Positions 26,289-34,120 of a stretch of 64,000 nucleotides of DNA are shown piece by piece. Within the stretch, counting starts at the first letter, position 1. Every line of letters begins with the position of its first letter. The DNA lies in assembly GCF_020907985.1 (NCBI RefSeq), contig NZ_JAJJPA010000008.1, positions 62,001 to 126,000 of the forward strand. The letters run 5' to 3'. This DNA is from Kitasatospora humi (GTDB lineage: Bacteria; Actinomycetota; Actinomycetes; Streptomycetales; Streptomycetaceae). The notes under the pieces were generated by a model, which worked only from the letters and a program-made list of their open reading frames with translations, ran no database searches and was not told where the DNA came from. The position numbers and the translations under genes are program-made.

Positions 26289-26578
26289 GAAGTGTAGGGG
26301 GCCAACTCGGCAATCGGGGCGGCCGGTTGCGCCCGGCGGCACATGGGTCCCGACAGAGCCTCATCAAAGTCGATCCTGGCCACGTTTGGGTGGGAGCGGC
26401 CCAGAACGACCCGGTGGGCCATCTGCCTTCGACGACCGAGGCTGGCCCGGACGGCACGGCTGCCATGGTCGGGGGCGTCCTCATCGCCGAGGCGGGTCCC
26501 TCCTCGGGCCGTCCCGGCCCGCACGAACACCGGGCCCGGGTCGACCCGGATGTCAGTGGCTTTCCGTACCGTCGCCCC

Positions 26579-26986
26579 ATGCGAGCAACCGGTACCTTCA
26601 GCGTCCAGTCCTTCGTGCCCACCGACCTCGTGCCCCAGCCGGCCGTCCCCACCAACGTGCCCGTCGGGGTGTCGCGGATGGAGAAGCGGTTCGAGGGCGA
26701 GATCGCGGGCCGGTCGGCGACCTTGTTCACGGCGGCGTTCGACCATGCGACCGGGACGGGGACGTACCTGGCGATGAAATCCTTCGAGGGTGAGCTGAAC
26801 GGGCGCCGGGGTGCGTTCAACTTCGCGCACTCGGCGAGCACGTCGGGCACCGACCGGAGCAACGAGTTCTTCGCCGTCGTGCCGGGCAGCGGTTCGGGGG
26901 AGCTGTCGGGGATCGCGGGCACGGGCGGCCTGACCGTGGAGGCGGACGGGACGCACCGGATCTGGCTGGAGTACACGCTCGCCTGA
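26579..26986 (+). CDS. DUF3224 domain protein
   Basis: 135 residues beginning MRATGTFSVQSFVPTDL. Conserved DUF3224 features are visible: RFEGEIAGRS, a GTGTYLAMKSFEGELNGRRG region and FFAVVPGSGSGELSGIAGTG. The family has a beta-barrel fold (allene oxide cyclase-like) of unknown function. ATG 26579 begins at the domain; the frame is open far upstream but without support. No SD stands out. Confidence 0.88.
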   Translation: MRATGTFSVQSFVPTDLVPQPAVPTNVPVGVSRMEKRFEGEIAGRSATLFTAAFDHATGTGTYLAMKSFEGELNGRRGAFNFAHSASTSGTDRSNEFFAVVPGSGSGELSGIAGTGGLTVEADGTHRIWLEYTLA

Positions 26987-27039
26987 TCCAGGGCCGGGGT
27001 CAGGGCCGGGGCTTCGGGGAGGGAGCGAGTGCCCGCACG

Positions 27040-27696
27040 TCAGCGGGTCGAGGTCAGGTGGGCGGAGACCACGATGTTGGACTGGTAGCCGGTCCGGTGG
27101 TCGTACTGTCCGCCGCAGGTGATGAGGCGCAGTTCGGCGCGGCCGGTCGGGGCGTACACCTGCCGGCTGGGGAAGGCGGCCTTGGGGTAGGAGCGCACGC
27201 TGTCCACGGTGAACGTGGCGGTGTGCTCGTCCGCGCGGGTGACGCTGATGGTGCGACCGGGCCGCAGGCGTCCGAGGAGGTAGAAGACGCTGGGGCCGCG
27301 CTGGTCGTCGACGTGCCCCACGATGACGGCCACGCCGCGTGCTCCGGGGCTGGCGCCGTCCTGGTACCAGCCGGTGAGGTCGTGCCGCCCGGTCGGCGGG
27401 GTGCCGAGCTGCCCGGCGCCGTCGACGGTGACCGGGGCGACACGGGCGTTGACGGCGATGGCGGGGATGCGCAGCCGCACCGGCGGCGAAGGGGCCAGCG
27501 CGGGGCCGGGGGCCGCTTGCGGGGCGACGCCGGCTGCCGCTGCCGGGGGTCCGGCGCTGGGTTCGGGCTGTGGCGGGTGCGCGGTGGTGGCGCCGGCCTT
27601 GATGAGCCATACCCCGCACAAGAGGGCCGCCGCCGCGGTCGCGACCGTGAGTTGGCCGGGACGGCGGCGGCGGGTGCGTCGATCAGGACGACTCAT
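27040..27696 (-). CDS. Class F sortase
   Basis: 218 residues: an N-terminal membrane anchor (about residues 14-35), a Pro/Ala linker, then the sortase domain. Catalytic residues are visible as H128 (VGHVDD), C194 (LITCGG) and R201 (HRTGYQSN). Sortases cut a C-terminal sorting signal and join the protein to the cell wall. The ATG at 27696 lies within the 3 prime end of the upstream surface-protein gene, with a 14-bp overlap, so the two are co-translated and that protein is the likely substrate. Confidence 0.93.
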   Translation of the reverse strand: MSRPDRRTRRRRPGQLTVATAAAALLCGVWLIKAGATTAHPPQPEPSAGPPAAAAGVAPQAAPGPALAPSPPVRLRIPAIAVNARVAPVTVDGAGQLGTPPTGRHDLTGWYQDGASPGARGVAVIVGHVDDQRGPSVFYLLGRLRPGRTISVTRADEHTATFTVDSVRSYPKAAFPSRQVYAPTGRAELRLITCGGQYDHRTGYQSNIVVSAHLTSTR

Positions 27697-28438
27697 GACG
27701 CCGGGCGCGTCGGCGGTTGCGCAGAACCAGCCCGCCGGCTCCGGCGACGAGCGCACAACCGGCCGTGATCTCCATGCCGTTGAGGTCCTTGATGGAGCCG
27801 CCGGTGCCGGTGCCCACCCCGCCGATGGGCAGGGCCGGCCCGCTGCCGCTGCTCTGGGCGTTCGGCGACACGGAGGAGCCGCCGGCCGAGCCACTGGTGG
27901 CGCGGCTGGAGGTGCCACTGGAGGAGCCGTCCGGCGATGCGGGAGAGCTGCTCTGGCCGCTCGGTGACGCGGACGAGCTCGCGCCCGTCGAGGCGGGCGA
28001 CGCGGTGGCGGCGGGGGAGGAACCGGCGCAGTCGACGTCGAAGTCCTTGTGCCGGGCGCCGCCGGTCTCGCCCGCGAAGGTCCAGCTCAGCCGGTAGCGG
28101 CCGTCGCGCAGCTTGAGGTCGTTGGTGTGGCCGTTGCCGTTGATGATGACGAGGCTGCCGGTCAGGACCTGCACGGTCCCGGTGGGGGGCAGCTGGTCGA
28201 CGGTCCACGACACCAACTGCACGGTGTCGAAGCCGAACGCGGCCAGGTAGAAGGAGCAGACCTTCGCCTCGTCGAGCTGGGAGCGGGGCGGTGTGGTCGA
28301 CATGTGGATCTTCACGTCGCCGTGGTCCCCTGGGGCGGCGTGGGCGGGGGCGGGGCAGCAGAGCAGCGCGGTCGTGGCAGCGGCGAGCACGCCGACGGCA
28401 TGCGCACGCGTGCGGCGCCACCGGGGTAGCTGGTGCAC
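27683..28438 (-). CDS. Secreted surface protein with C-terminal anchor, probable sortase partner
   Basis: 251 residues. The signal peptide ends near PAPAHA (residue about 34). The folded part (residues about 40-140) has two Cys (KVCSFYL and DVDCAG). A Ser/Ala/Pro-rich linker of about 70 residues follows, typical of wall-spanning proteins. The C-terminus reads GPALPIGGVGTGTGG, then a hydrophobic helix and a positive tail RNRRRARR. The order (motif, hydrophobic, basic) is that of a sorting signal, but the motif is LPIGG rather than LPXTG, and the helix lies 20 residues away. The gene overlaps the sortase gene. Confidence 0.8.
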   Translation of the reverse strand: MHQLPRWRRTRAHAVGVLAAATTALLCCPAPAHAAPGDHGDVKIHMSTTPPRSQLDEAKVCSFYLAAFGFDTVQLVSWTVDQLPPTGTVQVLTGSLVIINGNGHTNDLKLRDGRYRLSWTFAGETGGARHKDFDVDCAGSSPAATASPASTGASSSASPSGQSSSPASPDGSSSGTSSRATSGSAGGSSVSPNAQSSGSGPALPIGGVGTGTGGSIKDLNGMEITAGCALVAGAGGLVLRNRRRARRHESS

Positions 28439-28690
28439 GGGAAGCCTCCAAGATCGGAACAGCTGATGATCCGGTGATCGGCGGTAGCTTCCGAGCCTGC
28501 AAGGAGGCTGCCCAGCGGCCCCGGTGCCGCGCGGCGGCCCGGTCCAGGTTCAGTCGTCTGGCTCATGAGCCGGCGGCGGCCCGTGACTCGGCGGCCCGTT
28601 GACTCGGCGGCCCCGGGACACCTGGCAGCCCCGGGACACCTGGGGGTTCCGGGGTACTCGGTGGCCTTCGAGGCACGGGCCGCCGCCATG

Positions 28691-28734
28691 GTCGGCGTTC
28701 GGTCGGCGTTCGGTCGGCGTTCGGTCGGCGTTCG
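28691..28734. repeat. Four tandem copies of an 11-bp unit
   Basis: GTCGGCGTTCG is repeated four times head to tail, in the roughly 300-bp gap between the surface-protein gene start and the HAD gene end. A nearby pair of CCCGGGACACCTGG copies (around 28613-28645) shows the same slippage-prone character. No gene is supported in 28439-28745. Confidence 0.85.
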
Positions 28735-28745
28735 ACCGCGTTAGG

Positions 28746-29354
28746 TCAGTGTTCGGCCAGGTGGCGCTCGATCCGGGCGATCGCGTCGGCGTTGCCGGTG
28801 AAGAGGTGCGCGTGCAGGCCGACCGCTCGGGCGCCCTCGACGTTGGGCGCGTGGTCGTCGATGAAGAGGCAGTCGGCCGGGGCCGCCGCCAGCGCGGTGA
28901 CGGCCGCGGCGAAGGCGCGCGGGTCGGGCTTCTGCACGCCGATCTCGTGCGAGTAGACGAGGTGGTCGGTCAGGCCCGCGAAGCCGTATGCGGCCTCCTC
29001 GCGCTCCCGGGCGCCGACGAAGCTGTTGCTCAGGATCGCGATGCGGCAGCGGGACCGCAGACCGGCCAGGTAGTCGATCATCTGCTGGTTGGGGCTGCCC
29101 AGGTAGTCGGCCCACAGGTCGTCCAGCAGCGCGCTGAGCTGCTCACCGTCGAGTCCGAGCCGCTTGGTGAGCTGGGCCGACACCCCGGGCTCGTCGATCC
29201 CGCCGACCATCCCGGCGGCCCAGACATCGGCCATCCGCTCCTCCACCGCCCCCTCCGGCAGCCCCAGCCGCCGCTCCCACCGCTCCGGCCAGCCGGTGTG
29301 CGGGGTGATCTCCAGGACGCCGCCGATGTCAACGATCAGGCAGGGCAGTTGCAT
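28746..29354 (-). CDS. HAD-superfamily hydrolase
   Basis: 202 residues. Motif I is at the start but reads IVDIGGVLE, so the usual DxD nucleophile pair is DIG. Motif II is ILSNS, the Lys of motif III is in VQKPDPRAF, and motif IV is CLFIDDHAPN. The family includes phosphatases of sugar phosphates and epoxide-hydrolase-like N-terminal domain proteins; the substrate is unknown. ATG 29354 starts directly before the first strand. It is 68 bp downstream of the ABC ATPase on the same strand. Confidence 0.87.
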   Translation of the reverse strand: MQLPCLIVDIGGVLEITPHTGWPERWERRLGLPEGAVEERMADVWAAGMVGGIDEPGVSAQLTKRLGLDGEQLSALLDDLWADYLGSPNQQMIDYLAGLRSRCRIAILSNSFVGAREREEAAYGFAGLTDHLVYSHEIGVQKPDPRAFAAAVTALAAAPADCLFIDDHAPNVEGARAVGLHAHLFTGNADAIARIERHLAEH

Positions 29355-29422
29355 TGCAGGACTCCCTTGGTGGATGCAGCGGACAACTGCGCTCCACGCT
29401 GGGGGTTCCCGTTGGGGCAAGG

Positions 29423-30331
29423 TCAAGCGCGGGTGGTCTCGGGCGATGCGGCCGGCGCCGCCCAGCGGCCGTCTTCGGGCGATGCCGCCCGCGCCGCCCA
29501 GTGGCCGTCTTCGGGCGATGCCGCCCGCGCCGCCCAGCGGCCGTCTTCGCGGGTGATGCGGACCGGGTGGTCGAAGCAGGCGCTGATCAGATCGGTGGTC
29601 ACCACGTCCTGCGCGGGACCGCCGGCCACGCACTCGCCGTCGCGCAGCAGCAGGGCGTGGGAGGTGCTGGTCGGCAGCTCCTCCAGGTGGTGGGTGACCA
29701 GGACGCTGCAGAGCGCGGGGTGGCGGCGGCGCAACTCGTCCAGGCTGGTGAGGAGTTGCTCACGAGCGGTGAGGTCGAGGCCGGTGGCCGGCTCGTCGAG
29801 GAGCAGCAGGCGCGGCTGCGGCATCAGGGCGCGCGCGATCAGGGTGCGGCCGCGTTCGCCCTGGGAGAGGGTCGTCCAGGGCGCGTCGGCCCGGCGGGTC
29901 ATCCCCAGGGTGTGGATGAGGGCGTCGGCTTGCTCCCGCTGTTCCGGGGAGGGGCGGTGGAAGGGGTCGGGCTCGATGCTGTTGGTCAGCCCGGTGAGCA
30001 CCACCTCGCGCACGGTCAGCGGCGAGCGCAGGGGGTGACGCGGATTCACGTGACCGAGATGGGCGCGCAGTTCGCGGATGTCGACCCGGCCGAGCTGCTT
30101 GCCCAGCACCCGGACCACGCCCCGGGTGGGGTGCGACACGGCGCCGAGCAGGGCCAACAGGGTGCTCTTGCCCGCGCCGTTGGCCCCGAGGACCGCCCAG
30201 TGCTCGCCTGGCCTGATGGTCAGTGAGATGTTCCGCAGCAGGTGGCGGCCGTCCCGGACGACGTCCACGGCCTCGGCCTGCAGAACGGGTTGCAGGTCGG
30301 GTTCCGCCGGAAGGGATTCGACGGTGGGCAT
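29423..30331 (-). CDS. ABC transporter ATP-binding protein
   Basis: 302 residues. Walker A is GANGAGKST, the signature is LSQGERGR (Q-G-E instead of SGGQ) and Walker B is LLLLDEPATGLD, followed by VTHHLEELP with the switch His. It resembles ModF/YlmA-type stand-alone ATPases. No permease gene is adjacent. The C-terminus ends in three copies of a 12-residue repeat with core EDGRWAARAASP, encoded by a 36-bp DNA repeat. The start is ATG 30331; an upstream start at 30385 is possible. Confidence 0.88.
   Translation of the reverse strand: MPTVESLPAEPDLQPVLQAEAVDVVRDGRHLLRNISLTIRPGEHWAVLGANGAGKSTLLALLGAVSHPTRGVVRVLGKQLGRVDIRELRAHLGHVNPRHPLRSPLTVREVVLTGLTNSIEPDPFHRPSPEQREQADALIHTLGMTRRADAPWTTLSQGERGRTLIARALMPQPRLLLLDEPATGLDLTAREQLLTSLDELRRRHPALCSVLVTHHLEELPTSTSHALLLRDGECVAGGPAQDVVTTDLISACFDHPVRITREDGRWAARAASPEDGHWAARAASPEDGRWAAPAASPETTRA
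29439..29546. repeat. Three tandem 36-bp repeats inside the ABC ATPase gene
   Basis: A 36-bp unit (TCGGGCGATGC...CAGCGGCCGTCT) occurs three times head to tail with few differences. It keeps the reading frame and encodes a 12-residue repeat at the protein C-terminus. Near identity of the copies suggests recent expansion. Confidence 0.9.
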
Positions 30332-30514
30332 CGGCGCGCCTCCAGTACGACTGTCGCGAGCGGGCTGGTTCGGGCACGCTAGCAAGGGGTCGGCCGCCGT
30401 CCCGGCCGTGTTCCACAGGGTGGACTGCGCCCCGGCCGGAATCCGCCGCTACTCTTCGCAGGAGCCCAGGTCGGTCCGACGACCGGCGGTACGGACTATG
30501 AGGAGCTGGACCAG

Positions 30515-32164
30515 GTGATCGGACGAGCGCTGAACGGCCGCTATGAACTGGTCGGCACCCTCGGGGTCGGCGGCATGGCCACGGTGTACCACGGGGTGGA
30601 CCGGGTGCTGGGTCGCCCGGTCGCCGTCAAGATACTCAACGGCGGGCTGGCCGAGGACCCGCGGTTCGCCGAGCGGTTCCAGCGGGAGGCGCAGCATGCC
30701 GCGATGCTGGTGAACCCGCGGATCGCCATGGTCTTCGACTCCGGCGTGGACGACGGCTCCCCGTACATCGTGATGGAGCTGATCAGGGGCCGCTCGCTGG
30801 GCTCGGTGCTGGCCGAGGCCGGGCCGCTGCCGGTGGAGCGGGCGGTCGGCATCGCGGCGGCGGTCTGCGAGGCGCTGGAGGTGGCGCACACCGCAGGCCT
30901 GGTGCACCGGGACATCAAGCCCGGCAATGTGATGATCACCAACGACGGCGGGGTCAAGGTGGTGGACTTCGGCATCGCCCGGGCCTCCGACTCCGGCCAG
31001 CAGCTCACCCAGACCGCGACCGTGCTCGGCACCGCCGCCTACCTCTCGCCCGAGCAGGCCACCGCCGGCGAGGTGGACGGCCGGGCCGACCTCTACGCGC
31101 TGGGCTGCGTGCTCACCGAGATGCTCACCGGTGAGCCGCCGTTCACCGCGGACACGCCGGTGGCGATCGCCTTCAAGCAGGTCACCGAGGAGGCCGCGCC
31201 GCCCAGCCTGCACCGTCCCGAGGTGCCGGCGGCGCTGGACATCGTGGTGACCCGGCTGCTCGCCAAGCGGCCCGGGGAGCGGCCGGCCACGGCGGCCGCC
31301 GCCCGGGCCGAGCTGCTGGCCGCGGTGCCGGTGGCCGGCGCGGTGGACCGCACCGCCGAGCTGCTGGCGACGGCCGCCTCGGACGGCGACCACACGACGG
31401 TGCTGCCGATGGGCTCCGGGAGCGGCGCGGCGGGCTTCGGCGGTGGCACCGGGAGCTACGGCAGCGCCACCGGCGGCTACGGCGGTGGAGCCGGCGGCCA
31501 GGGCGGCGGCACCGGGGGCTACGGCGGCGGCACCGGCGGGTTCGGCGGCGGCACGGCGGCCACTTCGCTGATGGACGCGCTGCCGGGGCAGGCCCCCGAG
31601 CACGAACCGGCGCCCAAGTCCCGGCGCACCATGGCGCTGCTGCTCGGCGGTGCGGGCGTGTCGGTGCTGGCGGTGCTCGGCGTGCTGGCCCTGGTGAACT
31701 CCTCCTCGCCGAGCCACCCGCAGACCGCCGCGCACGCGCAGTCACCGAACGCGGCGGCCACCCAGCCGGCCACCGCGCCGACGACCGCCATCGCCCCGAC
31801 GACCGCGGCCGCCCCGCCGTCGCCGGCCGCGGACCGCCCGACCCCCGGCGGCCCGGGCGCCCAGATCGCCGCCATCGCCGGACTGCGCACCGACGTCGCG
31901 GCCACCCCGATGCAGCCGAAGGACCGCCAGACCGCGCTGGTCAAGACGCTGGACACGGCGACCGCCGCACTGAACGCCCAGCGTCAGCCCGAGGCGGTGA
32001 CGGCCCTGCGGGCGGCGCAGCGCCAGGTCCACGACCTGAGCAAGAAGCACACCGTCGACGCCCAGACCGCCGCCGGCTGGCAGCGTCAGCTCACCTCGAT
32101 CATCGGCGCCCTCAGCGGCGGTGCCGACGCCGCCGCCAATGCCGCTGACGGCGGGGACAACTGA
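30515..32164 (+). CDS. Membrane Ser/Thr protein kinase (PknB type)
   Basis: 549 residues from GTG 30515. Hanks-type kinase domain at about 1-265: LGVGGMATVYHG, AVKIL, HRD at residues 131-133 in LVHRDIKPGNVMI, and DFG at 151-153. A glycine-rich linker (repeated GGYGGG units, about residues 305-345) leads to one transmembrane helix near residues 375-395. The outer part has a Pro/Ala/Thr-rich spacer and a helical tail. There are no PASTA repeats, so the ligand is unknown. Confidence 0.92.
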   Translation: MIGRALNGRYELVGTLGVGGMATVYHGVDRVLGRPVAVKILNGGLAEDPRFAERFQREAQHAAMLVNPRIAMVFDSGVDDGSPYIVMELIRGRSLGSVLAEAGPLPVERAVGIAAAVCEALEVAHTAGLVHRDIKPGNVMITNDGGVKVVDFGIARASDSGQQLTQTATVLGTAAYLSPEQATAGEVDGRADLYALGCVLTEMLTGEPPFTADTPVAIAFKQVTEEAAPPSLHRPEVPAALDIVVTRLLAKRPGERPATAAAARAELLAAVPVAGAVDRTAELLATAASDGDHTTVLPMGSGSGAAGFGGGTGSYGSATGGYGGGAGGQGGGTGGYGGGTGGFGGGTAATSLMDALPGQAPEHEPAPKSRRTMALLLGGAGVSVLAVLGVLALVNSSSPSHPQTAAHAQSPNAAATQPATAPTTAIAPTTAAAPPSPAADRPTPGGPGAQIAAIAGLRTDVAATPMQPKDRQTALVKTLDTATAALNAQRQPEAVTALRAAQRQVHDLSKKHTVDAQTAAGWQRQLTSIIGALSGGADAAANAADGGDN

Positions 32165-32225
32165 CGCCCTGGCGTGCCGGCTTGTGGCACCATTCCCTGA
32201 TCGGCAGGACGAACGGGGGGACGGG

Positions 32226-33188
32226 ATGGCCACGGTCGAACAGGTCAGGGCGGCGGCACTGCGGCTGCCGCGGACCGAGGAGCACCTGATCCGCGACCGG
32301 GTGAAGTTCCGGGTCGGCCGGATCGTCTACCTGGCGCTCTCCCAGGACGAGACGCTGCTCGGCTTCGCCTTCCCGCGCGAGGAACGGGCCGCGCTGCTGG
32401 CCGCCGAGCCGGACCGGTTCCTGCCCCCCGAGCCGGCGGACGAGCGCTACAACTGGCTGCGGCTGCGCCTGGCGGCGGTGGACGTGACCGAGCTCACCGA
32501 GATCGTCGAGGAGGCCTGGCGGATGGTGGTGCCGAAGAAGCTGGCGGCCTCGGTCGTCCTGCCGGTCGGCCCCACCCTGGCGGAACTGCGGTCGGCCGCC
32601 GAGGTCTTCGCCGGCTACGGCACGGTGGACGCGGGCTGGGAGCGCTGGGCCGCCGAGACCGCGCCGGCCGCCGACCTGTCCGACCCGGCCCACCGGGCGG
32701 CACTGCACCGCTGGCTCAACTCCTGGGGCTGCCGCATCCGCTACCCGCGCCCGGGGGAGCCGGACCTGATGGCGGACGGGCTGGCCGCGTGGTGGCAGCG
32801 GCACGCGGCCGCACTGCCGGCGGTCGGCCTGGTGAACCTGACGGACCGGCAGATCGACCGGTTGGCCGACGCCTACGCCGAGTTGCAGGCCCTGCCGGCC
32901 GGCCCGACCCGCACCCTGGGGCCGACCGCCGCCGCCAAGGCGCTGTACGCCCTGCGCCCGGCCGCCGTGATGCCGTGGGACGCGGCGATCGCCAAGCGGC
33001 TGCACGGCGCCCGGGACGGCGCTGCGTTCGCCCGCCACCTGCGCTGCGGCCGGGCCTGGGCCGGTGCGGTGCTGGCCGAGTCCGGGCTGTCCGAGCAGCG
33101 GCTGCCGGACGCGCTGGGGCGCGGCTCGGTGCCGCTGGCCAAGGTGCTGGACGACTACCTCTACGTGACGATCACCGCGGCGGGCTGA
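32226..33188 (+). CDS. MmcQ/YjbR protein with extra C-terminal domain
   Basis: 320 residues. The first 115 match the MmcQ/YjbR (PF04237) fold: VRAAALRLPRTEEHL, KFRVGRIVYLAL, and the RLRLAAVD...EAWRMVVPKKLA end. About 200 more residues follow, predicted helical (YPRPGEPDLMADGLAAWWQR, TAAAKALYALRPAAVMPWDA), for which I recognise no family. YjbR-like proteins bind DNA or are of unknown role. ATG 32226 follows the GGGGGGACGGG SD. The gene ends inside the first unit of a 27-bp tandem repeat. Confidence 0.78.
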   Translation: MATVEQVRAAALRLPRTEEHLIRDRVKFRVGRIVYLALSQDETLLGFAFPREERAALLAAEPDRFLPPEPADERYNWLRLRLAAVDVTELTEIVEEAWRMVVPKKLAASVVLPVGPTLAELRSAAEVFAGYGTVDAGWERWAAETAPAADLSDPAHRAALHRWLNSWGCRIRYPRPGEPDLMADGLAAWWQRHAAALPAVGLVNLTDRQIDRLADAYAELQALPAGPTRTLGPTAAAKALYALRPAAVMPWDAAIAKRLHGARDGAAFARHLRCGRAWAGAVLAESGLSEQRLPDALGRGSVPLAKVLDDYLYVTITAAG

Positions 33189-33376
33189 CGCTCACCGCCC
33201 ATCGGGGCGGGCTGACGCTCGCCGCCCATCGGGGCGGGCTGACGCTCGCCGCTCCCCGGGGCGGGCTGGCGCTCGCCGCTCCCCGGGGCGGGCTGGCGCT
33301 CGCCGCTCCCCGGGGCGGGCTGGCGCTCGCCGCTCCCCGGGGCGGGCTGACGCTCACCGCCCACCGGGGCGGGCTG
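33181..33376. repeat. 27-bp tandem repeat array (about 7 copies)
   Basis: Units such as CGGGCTGACGCTCACCGCCC plus ATCGGGG repeat with an exact 27-bp period and small variants (GACGCTC or GGCGCTC; CCCATCGG or TCCCCGG). The array starts in the last codons of the MmcQ/YjbR gene and ends 4 bp before the stop of the convergent zinc-ribbon gene. The period keeps frame in all six frames, so open frames here are artefacts of the repeat. No spacers, so not a CRISPR array. Confidence 0.93.
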
Positions 33377-33379
33377 CCG

Positions 33380-34039
33380 TCACTGCCGCGCCCCGCAGCC
33401 CGGACAGAACGCCGCGCCGGTCGGCAGCTCGCCGCCGCAGGAGCCGCAGGGGGCCGGGTTGGCGAGCCTGTGTCCACAGCCTGTGCAGAACGCCCCGCCG
33501 TGCGTCTCGGTGCCGCACTGCGGGCAGACCAGCTGCCTGGGTGCGGTCACGTCCCATCCCGCGCCCTGCTGCTGCCCGGCCGCGTAGGCGCGCTCGGTCA
33601 CCTGGTCGTTGAGGCCTCGGTGGCGGGCCGCCTCGGCCTCGGCGGCGGTGTCCGGAGCGCAGGCCAGGCAGAGGCCCTGGGCGGCGTTCCAGCACTTGTC
33701 GCAGACGTGGTGGGTGCACCGGGCGCAGCGGTGGAAGTGCTGTTGGGCGGCGGCGACGGCGCGCTGGAAGGCGGCGTCCCGGGAGCTGCCCCAACCGGCG
33801 CCGGCCAGGCCGTCGGCGGCGTTGCTGATGGTGCTCCCGTTGCCGCCCAGCAGGTTCCAGGCGGCGCTGACGCCCTTGCCGACCCAGCCCGCCGCCCGTC
33901 CGGCGGTGAACGCCTCGAACGGCGAGCGCCAGGTGTCCCAGCAGCGCTGGCAGCTGAACTCGAACTGGAAGCCCGCACCGGTGCCGTGCTGCTCGCACAG
34001 GTCGCGGTAGTTGTTGCTGAACGAGATCTCGGTGCTCAT
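33380..34039 (-). CDS. Multi-zinc-ribbon protein
   Basis: 219 residues from ATG 34039. The N-terminal part has CEQHG...CQRCWD and CARCTHHVCDKCWNAAQGLCLAC, probably one or two metal sites. The C-terminus is a double zinc ribbon with four CxxC pairs: CPQCGTETHGGAFCTGCG and CGSCGGELPTGAAFCPGCG. Such ribbons often serve protein or nucleic-acid interaction; no catalytic part is visible. It is downstream of nothing on its strand except the membrane-protein gene 80 bp upstream of its partner's stop. Confidence 0.82.
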   Translation of the reverse strand: MSTEISFSNNYRDLCEQHGTGAGFQFEFSCQRCWDTWRSPFEAFTAGRAAGWVGKGVSAAWNLLGGNGSTISNAADGLAGAGWGSSRDAAFQRAVAAAQQHFHRCARCTHHVCDKCWNAAQGLCLACAPDTAAEAEAARHRGLNDQVTERAYAAGQQQGAGWDVTAPRQLVCPQCGTETHGGAFCTGCGHRLANPAPCGSCGGELPTGAAFCPGCGARQ

Positions 34040-34120
34040 GAGTGATGCCCCCCGGCAGTCTGGTCCTCGGCCCTGCGGCGTCGCAGGACGCCCGGCCTCC
34101 CCGGGTGGTTCTACCGACAA

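Noticed and set aside
30449..31735. A 428-codon minus-strand frame across the Ser/Thr kinase gene
   Set aside because: Antisense shadow with no domain; the kinase frame has HRD and DFG.
33161..33364. A 67-codon minus-strand frame with SGERQPAPG repeats
   Set aside because: It exists only because the 27-bp DNA repeat is a multiple of three; it has no independent support.
33181..33376. Possible CRISPR array
   Set aside because: The 27-bp units are contiguous with no unique spacers, and no cas genes are nearby.
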